A DNA stretch of 64,000 bases from Pseudomonadota bacterium (GCA_018240565.1 JAFEFO010000026.1:62001-126000), one strand, 5' to 3'. Numbered from the stretch's first letter, positions 38,914 to 47,534 are shown. Translations and numbers: made by a program. The notes: generated by a model not told the origin, from the letters alone.

Positions 38914-39070
38914 CGTCGGCGCGGACAAGGGCGATGGCGTGACCTCGACCTATGCCTGGCGCGACGACTCGGCCGTATCCGGCAAAACCTACTGGTACTA
39001 CATCGGCATGCTCAACCGCGACGGCAGCAAGCAGAACCTCAGCGGCCCGCAGGAAGTGAAGGCGAAGTAA
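38914..39070 (+). pseudogene. Copy 2 of the FN3-gene 3' end
   Basis: Aligns without gaps to the last 157 bases of the gene at 36702-38069. There are ten differences, of which eight are silent or alter only the stop (TAG to TAA); one Ile codon becomes Val. Silent changes mean the copy diverged while still part of a coding gene. It begins 14 bases after the HEPN stop and has no start of its own. Confidence 0.93.
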
Positions 39071-39077
39071 GTCGCCT

Positions 39078-39365
39078 TCAGGCCGCAAGGCGCGCCGGTT
39101 TGATGCGCGGCAACGGTCGTTGCCGCGCTTGCCACAGGTCGTAGGCAGCTTGCATGCGCAGCCACACTTCGGCGCCATTGCCGAGCCAGGCGCCAAGACG
39201 CAACGCCATATCGGCAGAAATCGAGGCGCGACCATTGAGTACGCGCGACAGCGTTACACGCGCGACATTCAGCGCGGCGGCGGCATCGGTCACGCTCATG
39301 TTCAATTCGGGAAGCACGTCGTCGCGAAGGATCTCACCGGGATGTGGCGGGTTGTGCATTTTCAT
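39078..39365 (-). CDS. higA: HigA-type antitoxin
   Basis: A 95-residue XRE-family helix-turn-helix protein starting [20 protein letters not shown], the standard HigA/VapI opening. The HTH is [23 protein letters not shown]. The ATG at 39365 is preferred. It lies downstream of the toxin, the usual higBA order, and its stop is eight bases from the end of copy 2 of the FN3 3' end, on the opposite strand. Confidence 0.93.
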   Translation of the reverse strand: MKMHNPPHPGEILRDDVLPELNMSVTDAAAALNVARVTLSRVLNGRASISADMALRLGAWLGNGAEVWLRMQAAYDLWQARQRPLPRIKPARLAA

Positions 39366-39375
39366 CGCGTGTTCC

Positions 39376-39654
39376 TCAATGGTAGTCCTGATAATCGACG
39401 AGGATGGCATCGGCGTCATCGAAAGCGAACGTCAGTCGCCAATTCGCATTCACCCAAACTGACCAGTGTCCGCTGAATTCGCCTTTCAGCGCATGCAGCC
39501 GCCAACCGGGAATATTCAATGCCTGCGGGCCGGTAGCTTCGTTCAGGGCCGCGAGTTGGCGGCGTAACCGATTCGCATGTGTTGGCTGGATGCCGGATGT
39601 CTTGCCGGCAAGAAAGAACTGCCCGATTCCCTTGTGTCGGAATGATTTGATCAC
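39376..39654 (-). CDS. higB: HigB-type toxin
   Basis: A 92-residue RelE-superfamily mRNA interferase. Family landmarks are [20 protein letters not shown], the Asn/Arg-rich helix [14 protein letters not shown], and the C-terminal [20 protein letters not shown]. It starts at GTG. It precedes higA, with ten bases between them. Confidence 0.93.
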   Translation of the reverse strand: MIKSFRHKGIGQFFLAGKTSGIQPTHANRLRRQLAALNEATGPQALNIPGWRLHALKGEFSGHWSVWVNANWRLTFAFDDADAILVDYQDYH

Positions 39655-39662
39655 TGGAACAG

Positions 39663-39681
39663 TGTATCGCCATGCGACACA
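39663..39681. promoter_or_regulatory. Inverted repeat upstream of higBA, candidate operator
   Basis: TGTATCGC-CAT-GCGACACA is an eight-base inverted repeat with one mismatch, nine bases upstream of the higB start. HigA proteins commonly bind such dyads to repress the operon. A second dyad CACTG-GAA-CAGTG overlaps the start codon (39652-39664). Confidence 0.4.
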
Positions 39682-39709
39682 GAATGCAACGGTGGGGATT
39701 CACGCGGGT

Positions 39710-39795
39710 AAACCCACTGGTACTACATCGGCATGCTCAACCGCGACGGCAGCAAGCAGAACCTCAGCGGCCCGCAAGAAGTCAAAGCCAAGTAA
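39710..39795 (+). pseudogene. Copy 3 of the FN3-gene 3' end
   Basis: Matches the last 85 or so bases of the gene at 36702-38069 with only two or three changes (one Gln codon third base, TAG to TAA). The last bases are also the complement of the final codons of lpxH. The 5' boundary near 39710 is slightly uncertain because of mismatches in GGTAAACCCACTGG. Confidence 0.92.
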
Positions 39796-40471
39796 GCACG
39801 CTCGCCTGCTCGTACCAGTCGCCGAGCACGATGCGCTCGGCGGGTGCGCCATCCAGATCAAAATGATGCGTGGCCGGTCGATGCGTGTGGCCGTGGATCA
39901 GACGGCGCACGCCGTGCATGCGCATGGTCGATTCCACGGCCGATGGATTCACGTCCATGATTTCCGGCTTCGCATTCGCAGTGTGCTTGCGGCTTTCCCC
40001 GCGCGCCTGCGCGGCAAACGCGCGGCGTTCGGCCAGCGACTTGGCGAGAAAGGCGCGCTGCCAGGCCGGGTCGCGCACGAGTTTGCGGAACTGCAAATAG
40101 GCGGCATCGTCGGTGCACAGCGTATCGCCGTGCATCAGCAGCACCCGTTCGCCGGCGAGTTCGATGATGGATGGATCGGCGAGCAAGGTCATCCCGGCGC
40201 GCTGCGCATAGCCTTCGCCGAGCAGGAAGTCGCGGTTGCCGTGCATGAAATGCACCGGCACGCCGGCATCGCGCAGCGCACGCGTGGCCTGCGCGACGCG
40301 CGCGTTGAGCGGCGCATCGTCGTCATCTCCGATGTAACTTTCGAACAGGTCGCCGAGGATGTACAGCACCTGCGCGCCGCGCGCTTCGCCGGCCATGAAT
40401 TGCTCGAACGCCTCGATGAGGCGCGGCCGCGATTCGTCCAGATGCAGGTCGGAAATGAACAGGGTGGTCAC
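39782..40471 (-). CDS. lpxH: UDP-2,3-diacylglucosamine diphosphatase LpxH
   Basis: Hydrolyses UDP-diacylglucosamine to lipid X in lipid A synthesis. The 229-residue calcineurin-like phosphoesterase has FISDLHLDESRPRL, ILGDLFESYIGDDD, FMHGNRDFLLG and a later LMHGDTLCTDD with HGHTHRPATH. It is about ten residues shorter than E. coli LpxH (240 residues). It ends GDWYEQASVLTWL, and the last few codons are the complement of the FN3-gene copy 3, so the natural tail was probably replaced. Confidence 0.95.
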   Translation of the reverse strand: MTTLFISDLHLDESRPRLIEAFEQFMAGEARGAQVLYILGDLFESYIGDDDDAPLNARVAQATRALRDAGVPVHFMHGNRDFLLGEGYAQRAGMTLLADPSIIELAGERVLLMHGDTLCTDDAAYLQFRKLVRDPAWQRAFLAKSLAERRAFAAQARGESRKHTANAKPEIMDVNPSAVESTMRMHGVRRLIHGHTHRPATHHFDLDGAPAERIVLGDWYEQASVLTWL

Positions 40472-40480
40472 GGCGCGATG

Positions 40481-40897
40481 TCAGACCTTGGCCTTGACCC
40501 AATTTTCCACTTTCAGGCCGGGAACGCGCTTGAACTCGCGCTCGTTGTTGGTAACCAGTATGAGTCGTGCGCTGCGCGCATGTGCGGCGATCCACAAGTC
40601 GTTGTTGCCGATGATCTGACCCTTGGCTTCCAGCGCTGCGCGAATTTCGCCGTACGCCTGCGCGCAGGATTCATCGAGTGCGAGCACCGGAAGCAGTTCG
40701 GACAATTGCTTGAGCTTGGCATTGGCGATGGCCGACGACTGGCTTTTGGCGGCGCCATACAACAGTTCGCCGAAGGTGATCGTCGAGATGGCGGCGTCGC
40801 CTACATTCAGCTTTTCGAAACGCTTTTCCACTTCCGCCGGTTTGCGTCGGGCGATGTAGATGCAGATATTGGTATCGAGCAGGTAGTGCAGGGCCAT
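40481..40897 (-). CDS. vapC: VapC-type PIN-domain toxin
   Basis: A 138-residue PIN-domain RNase starting MALHYLLDTNICIYIARRKP, with acidic metal ligands in LLDTN, TFGELLYGA and NNDLWIAAHA and the C-terminal LVTNNEREF. The ATG overlaps the vapB stop by one base (TGATG); an in-frame TTG one codon earlier is less likely. Paired with an AbrB-type VapB. It differs from the vapC at 5610 and is not a recent duplicate. Confidence 0.92.
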   Translation of the reverse strand: MALHYLLDTNICIYIARRKPAEVEKRFEKLNVGDAAISTITFGELLYGAAKSQSSAIANAKLKQLSELLPVLALDESCAQAYGEIRAALEAKGQIIGNNDLWIAAHARSARLILVTNNEREFKRVPGLKVENWVKAKV

Positions 40898-41127
40898 CAA
40901 AGTCCCTTGCGCGTCTGCGGCGGCGTATCGCCGCGTCCGCCCGCAAGAAAATCGCCCGGCATGGATGCCAGCAATGCGAATGCCTGCGACAGTCCACGAC
41001 CTTTCTGGCGCAGCACGATCTCGTCACCACGCTTGAAAATCTCGACTTCCGATGCGGGGATGCGGAATTGCTGCGGCAGGCGCACGGCCTGACTGTTGCC
41101 GGATCGAAAAACACGCGTGGTGGTCAT
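40897..41127 (-). CDS. vapB: VapB-type antitoxin, SpoVT/AbrB fold
   Basis: A 76-residue protein starting MTTTRVFRSGNSQAVRLPQQ, the classic swapped-hairpin AbrB DNA-binding domain of VapB, followed by a toxin-binding tail. It is upstream of vapC and is preceded by a perfect 12-base inverted repeat. It belongs to a different antitoxin class from the vapB at 5365. Confidence 0.92.
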   Translation of the reverse strand: MTTTRVFRSGNSQAVRLPQQFRIPASEVEIFKRGDEIVLRQKGRGLSQAFALLASMPGDFLAGGRGDTPPQTRKGL

Positions 41128-41136
41128 TGGCAGGCT

Positions 41137-41174
41137 CCCGTCACGTATCTACGCAGAAGTATATACGTGACGGG
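41137..41174. promoter_or_regulatory. Perfect 12-bp inverted repeat upstream of vapBC
   Basis: CCCGTCACGTAT and ATACGTGACGGG are exact complements separated by 14 bases, ten bases before the vapB start. Size and position fit an operator for a VapB dimer pair. It also lies 15 bases after the cyclophilin stop on the same strand, so it might serve as a hairpin there, but it has no T tract. Confidence 0.6.
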
Positions 41175-41188
41175 ACGAAAAATCCAGA

Positions 41189-41836
41189 TCAAGGCACCAC
41201 GCTCGCCTTCTCGATCACGATCGGCGTCTTCGGCACGTCGCTGACGAACGGACCCTGCGGGCCGGTTTCCACGGCCTTGATCTTGTCGACCACGTCCATG
41301 CCGTCCACGACCTTGCCGAACACCGTATAGCCCCACGACACGGTGCCGTTGGCGTCGGCGACGTAGTCCAGGCGCTTGTTGTCGACCACATTGACGAAGA
41401 ACTCCGCCGCGGCCGAATTCGGATCGGCCGTGCGCGCCATGGCGACGGTGCCGCGCAGGTTCGAAAGGCCGTTGTTGGCTTCGTTGCGCACCGGCGCGCG
41501 CGTGCGCTTGCGCTGCAAATCCTTGGTCCAGCCGCCGCCCTGCACCATGAAATTGTTGATCACGCGATGGAACACGGTGCCGTCGTAGAAGCCGTCCTTG
41601 ACGTACTGCAGGAAATTCTCGACCGTCTTCGGCGCCTTGTCCGGATACAGCTCGAGCGTGATGTCGCCCATGCTGGTGTGCAGCAGCACCTTGGGATTGG
41701 CGGCGGCGGGCGTGGGCGCGACCGCTTCCGCCTTGGCCGGTTCGGCGGTTTTTGCCGCCGGCTTGGCGGCGGGCGCAGCGGCGAAGGCGAAGACGGGGAC
41801 GAGCAGGGCGAGGGCGTAGAACAATTGCTTGAACAT
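41189..41836 (-). CDS. Peptidyl-prolyl cis-trans isomerase, cyclophilin type
   Basis: Catalyses proline isomerisation during protein folding in the periplasm. The 215-residue protein has a signal peptide (LFYALALLVPVFAFAAA), a short Ala/Pro/Lys linker, and a cyclophilin domain with KTVENFLQYVKDGFYDGTVF, HRVINNFMVQGGG and NSAAAEFFVNVVDN. The start at 41836 has AGGAG upstream; longer upstream frames are repeat-derived. It is close to PpiA. Confidence 0.93.
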   Translation of the reverse strand: MFKQLFYALALLVPVFAFAAAPAAKPAAKTAEPAKAEAVAPTPAAANPKVLLHTSMGDITLELYPDKAPKTVENFLQYVKDGFYDGTVFHRVINNFMVQGGGWTKDLQRKRTRAPVRNEANNGLSNLRGTVAMARTADPNSAAAEFFVNVVDNKRLDYVADANGTVSWGYTVFGKVVDGMDVVDKIKAVETGPQGPFVSDVPKTPIVIEKASVVP

Positions 41837-41908
41837 GAGGCGGCTCCTGTTTGCCGAGAAACAAAACCGAATGATACGCAGATTATCGAGACTTTCGTAA
41901 ACAAGCGA

Positions 41909-41994
41909 CGTCATACCGGCATGGATTGCCGGTATCCAGACTGCATGGACGCCATCCGTGGCAACTGGATTCCGGCATTCCCTGCCGGAATGAC
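41909..41994. repeat. REPIN-like dispersed repeat, copy F
   Basis: CGTCATACCGGCATGGATTG then CCGGTATCCAGACTGCATGG, a short spacer, and ATTCCGGCATTCCCTGCCGG. It lies between the ppx and cyclophilin genes. A compact form, with the spacer shorter than in copies A and B. Confidence 0.85.
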
Positions 41995-42030
41995 AAGCGA
42001 AAAAAACGCCGCCTATTTCAGTAAATCTAA

Positions 42031-43545
42031 TTAGATATTGATTTGCAGCTTGATATCCAGCGCCTTGAGGTAGGCGCGTTCCTGCTCCAGGTCCGCACGC
42101 GTGAGCGGATGCGCGTCCAGCCATTGGCCGGCGATGTCCAGGCGCAGCTGGTTGGGCGCCTCGGCATGCACGGTGGCCAGCGGCGGTTGCGCATCGCGCG
42201 CGCGACCGAGCAGGATCGACAGGCGCAACAAGGCCACCGTGTGCATCACCGCAAGGCGCAGGCGCTCGGGCAGGCCGCGCACGGCGGCGAGGTCGGGTTT
42301 GCGCCGCTGGCAGCGCAACAGCACGGCCAGCACCTGCTGCTCGTGGCGCGCGAAGCCGGCCAGGTCAGAATGCTCGACGATGTAGGCGCCATGCTTGTGG
42401 AACTGGCTGTGCGCGATGGCCAGGCCGATTTCGTGGATGCGCGCGGCCCAGACCAGCCAGTCGCGTTCGGTCGGCCCGAGCTGCCAGTCCGCGGCGACTT
42501 GATCGAACAGGGCGAGCGCGAAGGCCTCCACGCGCGCGGCATGGGCGCGGTCGACCGCGTAGCGCTGGGCCAGCGCGTCGATGCTGGCGTGGCGCGGATC
42601 GCGGTGCGCGGCGCGGCCGATCATGTCGTAGAGCAGGCCCTCGCGCATGGAGGTTTCCGCCACGCGCATGTGTTCGATGCCGAGCGCGGCGAACGCCGCT
42701 TCGAGGATCGCGACGCCACCGGCGAAGATGCCGGCGCGGTCCGGGCTCAGGCCGGGGAATGCGATCTTGTCGATGTTCGCGCAGGCGATCACCGCCTCGC
42801 GCAGGCGCGCGAGCGCGGGGCGCGTGATGCCGGCGTCGCTCCAGCCGCTCTCGCGCAGCACGGCGTCGATCGCGCGCACCGTGCCGGATGAGCCGATCGC
42901 CTCGCGCCAGCCCACCGCGCGATAGCTGGCGGCGAACTGCTGCAACTCGACGGCGATTTCGGTCTGCGCCTGCTGCCAGCGCTTGGGCGTCAGCTTGCCG
43001 TCGGGGAAAAAGCGCAACGTGCTGGCGACGCAGCCGACTTGCAGGCTTTCCTTCTTCAGCGGTTCCAGGCGTTCGCCGATGATGAACTCCGTGCTGCCAC
43101 CGCCGATGTCCACGACCAGGCGCTTGCCGGGCGTGTCGGGGATGCCGTGGGCGACGCCCAGATAGATCAGGCGCGCTTCCTCGCGTCCGGAAACCACTTC
43201 GATGGCATGGCCGAGCGCGGCCTCGGCCGGGCCCAGGAACTGCGCGGGTGCGCGCAACTGGCGCACGGCATTGGTGGCGACGGCACGCACGCGTTGCGGC
43301 GGCAGGCCGCGCACGCGCTGGCCGAAGCGCGCGAGGCACTGCAGCGCCTTGTCGCGGTGGGCATCGTCGAGGCTGCCGTCGGACCGCAACCCGGCGGCGA
43401 GGCGCACGTTGTCGCGCAGGCGGTCGATCACGCGCGGCTCGCCGTGCTCGTAGCGCGCGACGATGAGATGGAAACTGTTCGAGCCGATGTCGGCGGCGGC
43501 GAGCCATTCGCCTTCGCCGATGGCATCCGCCGCGCGCGCGCTCAC
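42031..43545 (-). CDS. ppx: Exopolyphosphatase
   Basis: Releases phosphate from the ends of polyphosphate chains. The 504-residue protein starts at GTG, overlapping the ppk stop (GTGA). The N-terminal actin-like domain has WLAAADIGSNSFHLIVARYE and VVDIGGGSTEFIIGE. The C-terminal HD-like region carries LVWAARIHEIGLAIAHSQFH. A GppA-like pppGpp phosphatase activity is possible, but the pairing with ppk favours Ppx. Confidence 0.94.
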   Translation of the reverse strand: MSARAADAIGEGEWLAAADIGSNSFHLIVARYEHGEPRVIDRLRDNVRLAAGLRSDGSLDDAHRDKALQCLARFGQRVRGLPPQRVRAVATNAVRQLRAPAQFLGPAEAALGHAIEVVSGREEARLIYLGVAHGIPDTPGKRLVVDIGGGSTEFIIGERLEPLKKESLQVGCVASTLRFFPDGKLTPKRWQQAQTEIAVELQQFAASYRAVGWREAIGSSGTVRAIDAVLRESGWSDAGITRPALARLREAVIACANIDKIAFPGLSPDRAGIFAGGVAILEAAFAALGIEHMRVAETSMREGLLYDMIGRAAHRDPRHASIDALAQRYAVDRAHAARVEAFALALFDQVAADWQLGPTERDWLVWAARIHEIGLAIAHSQFHKHGAYIVEHSDLAGFARHEQQVLAVLLRCQRRKPDLAAVRGLPERLRLAVMHTVALLRLSILLGRARDAQPPLATVHAEAPNQLRLDIAGQWLDAHPLTRADLEQERAYLKALDIKLQINI

Positions 43546-45623
43546 GGGCACACCCGCGCCAGCAACGCGGTCTGCGCCGAATGCGGCATGTCGTCGCCCG
43601 GCAGCACGCGTTCGTAGTGGCCGTCGCCGTGCAGCCGCCACGCCTGCGTGTTGTCGGCAAGGTAGTTGTCCAGCGATTCCTCGACCACGCGCTGCGCCAG
43701 TTCCGCATCCAGGATCGGGAAGCACACCTCGATGCGGCGCAGCAGGTTGCGCTCCATCCAGTCGGCGCTGGCGCAATATACCTGCGCGTCGCCGCCGTTG
43801 GCGAACCAGTACACGCGGCTGTGCTCGAGGAAGCGGCCGATGATCGAGCGCACGCGGATGTTGTCGGACAATCCCGCGACGCCCGGGCGCAGCGTGCACG
43901 CGCCGCGCACGATCAGGTCGATGCTGACGCCGGCGCGCGAGGCGGCGTACAACGCCTCGACCACGCCGGCTTCGTTGAGCGCATTGAGCTTGGCGACGAT
44001 GCGCGCCGGTTTGCCGGCGCGCGCGTGTTCGGCTTCGCGCGCGATCATGTCGAGCACGCCGCGATGCAGGGTGAATGGCGATTGCAGCAGGCGCTTGAGC
44101 CGGATCGCGGGACCGAGCCCGGAAATCTGCTGGAACAAGGCGTGCACGTCGCTGCCAATCTCGGCATTGGCCGTCATCAGGCCGATGTCGGTGTAGACCA
44201 GCGAGGTCAGGTGATGGTAATTGCCGGTGGACAGATGCACGTAACGGCGCAGCACGCCGTGTTCGCGGCGCACGATGAGCAGCATCTTGGCGTGGGTCTT
44301 GTAACCGACCACGCCGTACACGACCTGCACGCCGGCTTCCTGCAGGCGATTGGCGAAGACGATGTTCTGCTCCTCGTCGAAACGCGCGCGCAGTTCGACG
44401 ACGACGGTGACGTCCTTGCCGGCGCGCGCGGCGTCGACCAGCAGGCCGACCAGCGGTGAATCGGCGCCGGTGCGGTACAGCGTCTGCTTGATCGCCAGCA
44501 CGTTCGGGTCGGCGCTGGCCTGGCGCATCAGCTCGAGCACGGCCTCGAAGGACTCGAACGGGTGGTGCAGCAGGATGTCGTGTTCGGTGATGGCGTCGAA
44601 CACGCAGCGCTCGTTGAGCAACGCCGCGGGCATGCGTGGCGCGAACTTGGGGAACTTCAGGTCCGGGCGGTCGATCTGCTCGCAGATCGCCGCGACGCGA
44701 TGGATGTTCACCGGTCCGTTGCAGCGGTAGACCTGGGTTTCGTCCAGTTCGAAGTTGTGCATCAGGAAATCGGCCACGCTGCGCGGGCAGGTGTCGGAGA
44801 TCTCCAGCCGCACCGCGCGCGCGAAGCCGCGTCCACGCAATTCGTCGCGCAGCGCGTGGGCGAGGTTTTCCACTTCTTCCTCGTCGACGAACAACTCGCT
44901 GTTGCGGGTGACGCGGAACGGATACGCGCCCTTGACGCGCATGCCCGGGAACAACTCGTCGACGAATTGCAGCAGGATGCTGGACAAAAACACGAACTCG
45001 TAGGGATGCGCGGCGACGTCCGCCGGCAGGCGCACGATCCGCGGCAGCGAGCGCGGCGCGCGCACCAGGGCGACGTGCCCCTCGCGCCCGAACGCATCGG
45101 TGCCGCGCAGGGCGACCGCGATGTTCAGGCTCTTGTTGAGGATGCGCGGGAACGGATGCGCGGGATCCAGGCCCAGCGGCGAGAGCACCGGCAGCACTTC
45201 GCTGCGGAAATACTGTTGCAGCCAGTGCTTGTGCCGCGCCGTCCAGTGCGCGCGTTCGGGAAAGGCCACGCCTTCGCGTTCCAGCGCCGGCAGCAGGCAT
45301 TCGCGCCACAACGCGTATTGTTCGCGCACCAGGTCCAGCGCGCGCGTGCGGATGCGGCGCAGCACTTCGGCCGGCGGCATGCCGTCGGGGCCGGGCACCG
45401 CATCGCCGAAGGCGACGTGATGGCGCAGGATGGCGACCTGCACCTCGAAGAACTCGTCGAGGTTGGAATTGGCGATGCACAGGTAGCGCACGCGTTCGAG
45501 CAACGGCACGCTTGCGTCGTGCGCCTGCGCCAGCACGCGCGCGTTGAATTCGAGTTGGGCCAGCTCGCGGTTGAGGTGCAGTTCGGGAGCCGGATTCTTC
45601 TTTCGGGTAGTCATGTGCCGCAC
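43542..45623 (-). CDS. ppk: Polyphosphate kinase
   Basis: Makes polyphosphate from ATP through a phosphohistidine. The 693-residue PPK1 has ELHLNRELAQLEFNARVL at the N-terminus, VAILRHHVAFGD, VIGYKTHAKMLLIVRRE-like text (here VVGYKTHAKMLLIVRRE) carrying the catalytic histidine, and YVHLSTGNYH. An ATG three codons later is an alternative start. Coupled to ppx, an arrangement found in many Gammaproteobacteria. Confidence 0.96.
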   Translation of the reverse strand: MRHMTTRKKNPAPELHLNRELAQLEFNARVLAQAHDASVPLLERVRYLCIANSNLDEFFEVQVAILRHHVAFGDAVPGPDGMPPAEVLRRIRTRALDLVREQYALWRECLLPALEREGVAFPERAHWTARHKHWLQQYFRSEVLPVLSPLGLDPAHPFPRILNKSLNIAVALRGTDAFGREGHVALVRAPRSLPRIVRLPADVAAHPYEFVFLSSILLQFVDELFPGMRVKGAYPFRVTRNSELFVDEEEVENLAHALRDELRGRGFARAVRLEISDTCPRSVADFLMHNFELDETQVYRCNGPVNIHRVAAICEQIDRPDLKFPKFAPRMPAALLNERCVFDAITEHDILLHHPFESFEAVLELMRQASADPNVLAIKQTLYRTGADSPLVGLLVDAARAGKDVTVVVELRARFDEEQNIVFANRLQEAGVQVVYGVVGYKTHAKMLLIVRREHGVLRRYVHLSTGNYHHLTSLVYTDIGLMTANAEIGSDVHALFQQISGLGPAIRLKRLLQSPFTLHRGVLDMIAREAEHARAGKPARIVAKLNALNEAGVVEALYAASRAGVSIDLIVRGACTLRPGVAGLSDNIRVRSIIGRFLEHSRVYWFANGGDAQVYCASADWMERNLLRRIEVCFPILDAELAQRVVEESLDNYLADNTQAWRLHGDGHYERVLPGDDMPHSAQTALLARVCP

Positions 45624-45654
45624 ATGATACCCAAGAACCGCGGTGGCCCAGGTT

Positions 45655-47382
45655 TCAATTTGGTTGCAGTGCGAGCTTGCCCTGGTCGGACGGGCTGATC
45701 TTGCGGCGCCGCAGTTCCAGCACGACCGGGGTGATCTGCGCGATCAGCGCCTCGATGCGCGCGCGCTGGTAGTAGTCCAGGTCGCTGCGCTTGGTCAAAT
45801 CCTTGAGCTGGTTCAGCGCGTCCTCGGCGCGGCCATTGAGATAAGCCGCCGCGGCGTGCGCCTCGCCGGCGCGCACGTGGTCGCCGGCGAGTTCGCAGGC
45901 GCGCGCGAAGGTGGTTTGCAGGTCGGGGTCTTCGTCGTCGATGGACAGCTGCGGGCGCAGGATCTTCTGCGCAAGCCGCGCGCTGGCCAGGTCGTTGACC
46001 TGCAGCAGTGCCTGCGCATGCGCGAGCACGAGCGCGCGATTGTCGGGATAGTCCTTCTCCAGCGCGGAGAAGCGCTTGAGCGCGTCGTCACGCGCGCCGG
46101 CCATCGCCTGCGCATGCCCGGCCGCGATCTGCAGCACGAGGTGGTCCGGGTGTTCGGCCGCCAGCTTGTCGGCGATCGGCACGGCCTTTTTCGCCTCGCC
46201 GGAGCGTTCCAGGGCGAGCGCGTAGCCGTAACGGTTGTAGAGGGTGTCGAATCCGGGCGTGTTCTTCAGGTTGTCGGCGTAGTACGCGGCGGTGCGCGCC
46301 GGCTGGGTCGAGGCCAGCACGCGCACGCGTTCGCGCATGAGTTCGTAATACGCTTCGGAGCGCGCGCGTTGCTGGTGGCGGTCGCCGTTGGGCTGCATCA
46401 GCTCGTTCAAGGCGGCGATGGAATTGTGCAGGAACGGTGGCAGCGTGGGCGCCGGCGTGGCCGTCGACCGGGTCGGCGAGCGCGTGGGCACGCTCACGCG
46501 TTCGCTGCTCGATGCGACCTTTTTCACGCTGCCGTCGGCGCTGACCTCGCCAACGTCGACGGTCGCCTGCATCTGCTTTTTCAGGGTTTCGGCGCGGGCC
46601 TTTGCTTCGCTGATGCGCTGCAGCGTCACCGGGTGATCCATCAGCAACGCCGGCACGTCGTTTTCGTCGAAGCCCGGGCGCAGCGCGCGTTGCATGCGCT
46701 GGAAGAACCCGGCCATCGCGTCCGGATCGAAATTGGCCTTGGCCAGCGTTTCGATGCCGACGCGGTCGGCTTCCTCCTCGTCGGCGCGGGTGAAGTTGAT
46801 CTGCATCTGCTGCATCAGTCCGGTCGCCGTGGCCATCGCACCAACGTCCGCATTGCTGGTGCTGCCGGGGCTGGTGCGCGAAGAGGCGACGATCGCGCCG
46901 ACCATCGCCAGGATCATCAGCGGCGCGTACTTCTGCTCGGCCTCGACGGCGCGCACGAGGTGCTGCTGGGTGACGTGCGAGATTTCGTGGGCGAGCACCG
47001 CGGCGAGTTCGTCTTCGCTGGCAGTGGTGGTGATGAGGCCGGCGTTGACGCCGACGAAGCCGCCGGGCAGGGCGAAGGCGTTGATCGACGGATCATTGAC
47101 GACGAAAAACGTGAACGGCTGGTCCGGCTGCGGGCTGTACGAGACGAGGCGATAGCCGAGCGTGTTGATGTAGTCGGTCAGCAGCGCATCGTCGAGCACC
47201 ATGCCCTGGTTGCGCAATTCATGCAGCACGTAGAATCCGTACTGGCGCTGTTCTTCCGGCGAGGCGATCGCGCCCGCCGAACTGCCCATGTCCGGCAGCT
47301 TGGTGGTGACCGCGCGCGCCGGATTGCCGGCGAGCAGGGCGCAGGCAAAGGCGAAGGCAGCGGGCAAGAAGGACAGGCGCAT
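45655..47382 (-). CDS. bepA: BepA-like periplasmic M48 metalloprotease with TPR domain
   Basis: Chaperone-protease that helps LptD and other outer-membrane proteins mature. The 575-residue protein has a signal peptide (LSFLPAAFAFACALLAGNPA), the zinc motif LAHEISHVTQQH near residue 140 and the third ligand region EEEADRVGIETL. A Ser/Thr/Pro linker (about residues 290-320) is followed by TPR repeats. E. coli BepA has 487 residues; the excess is mostly the linker and tail. The ATG at 47382 begins the signal peptide. Confidence 0.9.
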   Translation of the reverse strand: MRLSFLPAAFAFACALLAGNPARAVTTKLPDMGSSAGAIASPEEQRQYGFYVLHELRNQGMVLDDALLTDYINTLGYRLVSYSPQPDQPFTFFVVNDPSINAFALPGGFVGVNAGLITTTASEDELAAVLAHEISHVTQQHLVRAVEAEQKYAPLMILAMVGAIVASSRTSPGSTSNADVGAMATATGLMQQMQINFTRADEEEADRVGIETLAKANFDPDAMAGFFQRMQRALRPGFDENDVPALLMDHPVTLQRISEAKARAETLKKQMQATVDVGEVSADGSVKKVASSSERVSVPTRSPTRSTATPAPTLPPFLHNSIAALNELMQPNGDRHQQRARSEAYYELMRERVRVLASTQPARTAAYYADNLKNTPGFDTLYNRYGYALALERSGEAKKAVPIADKLAAEHPDHLVLQIAAGHAQAMAGARDDALKRFSALEKDYPDNRALVLAHAQALLQVNDLASARLAQKILRPQLSIDDEDPDLQTTFARACELAGDHVRAGEAHAAAAYLNGRAEDALNQLKDLTKRSDLDYYQRARIEALIAQITPVVLELRRRKISPSDQGKLALQPN

Positions 47383-47534
47383 GGGGCATTGTGGGCGGCG
47401 AACGGCTGCACGATAACGCAGCCATGGCGGTTGCGCCATTGTTGCGCAATCGGCGTTTTGCCGACGTTAATCGAAGCGACGCACGCGGGCGCGGCGGCGT
47501 GGGACAATGGCGCGATCAGCCCGGGAAAACTGCA

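Noticed and set aside
33329..41127. Chromosomal integron
   Set aside because: No integrase gene and no attC-like paired sites were seen. The boundaries are instead gene 3' ends and an 18-bp repeat.
41137..41174. Terminator of the cyclophilin gene
   Set aside because: The stem is perfect but has a 14-base loop and no T tract on that strand, so an operator for vapBC is a better reading.
42031..45480. A single 1149-residue open frame on the minus strand covering both ppk and ppx
   Set aside because: Its first two thirds are a shadow frame of ppk with Arg/Ala-rich junk sequence. The real genes are ppk in another frame and ppx from the GTG at 43545.
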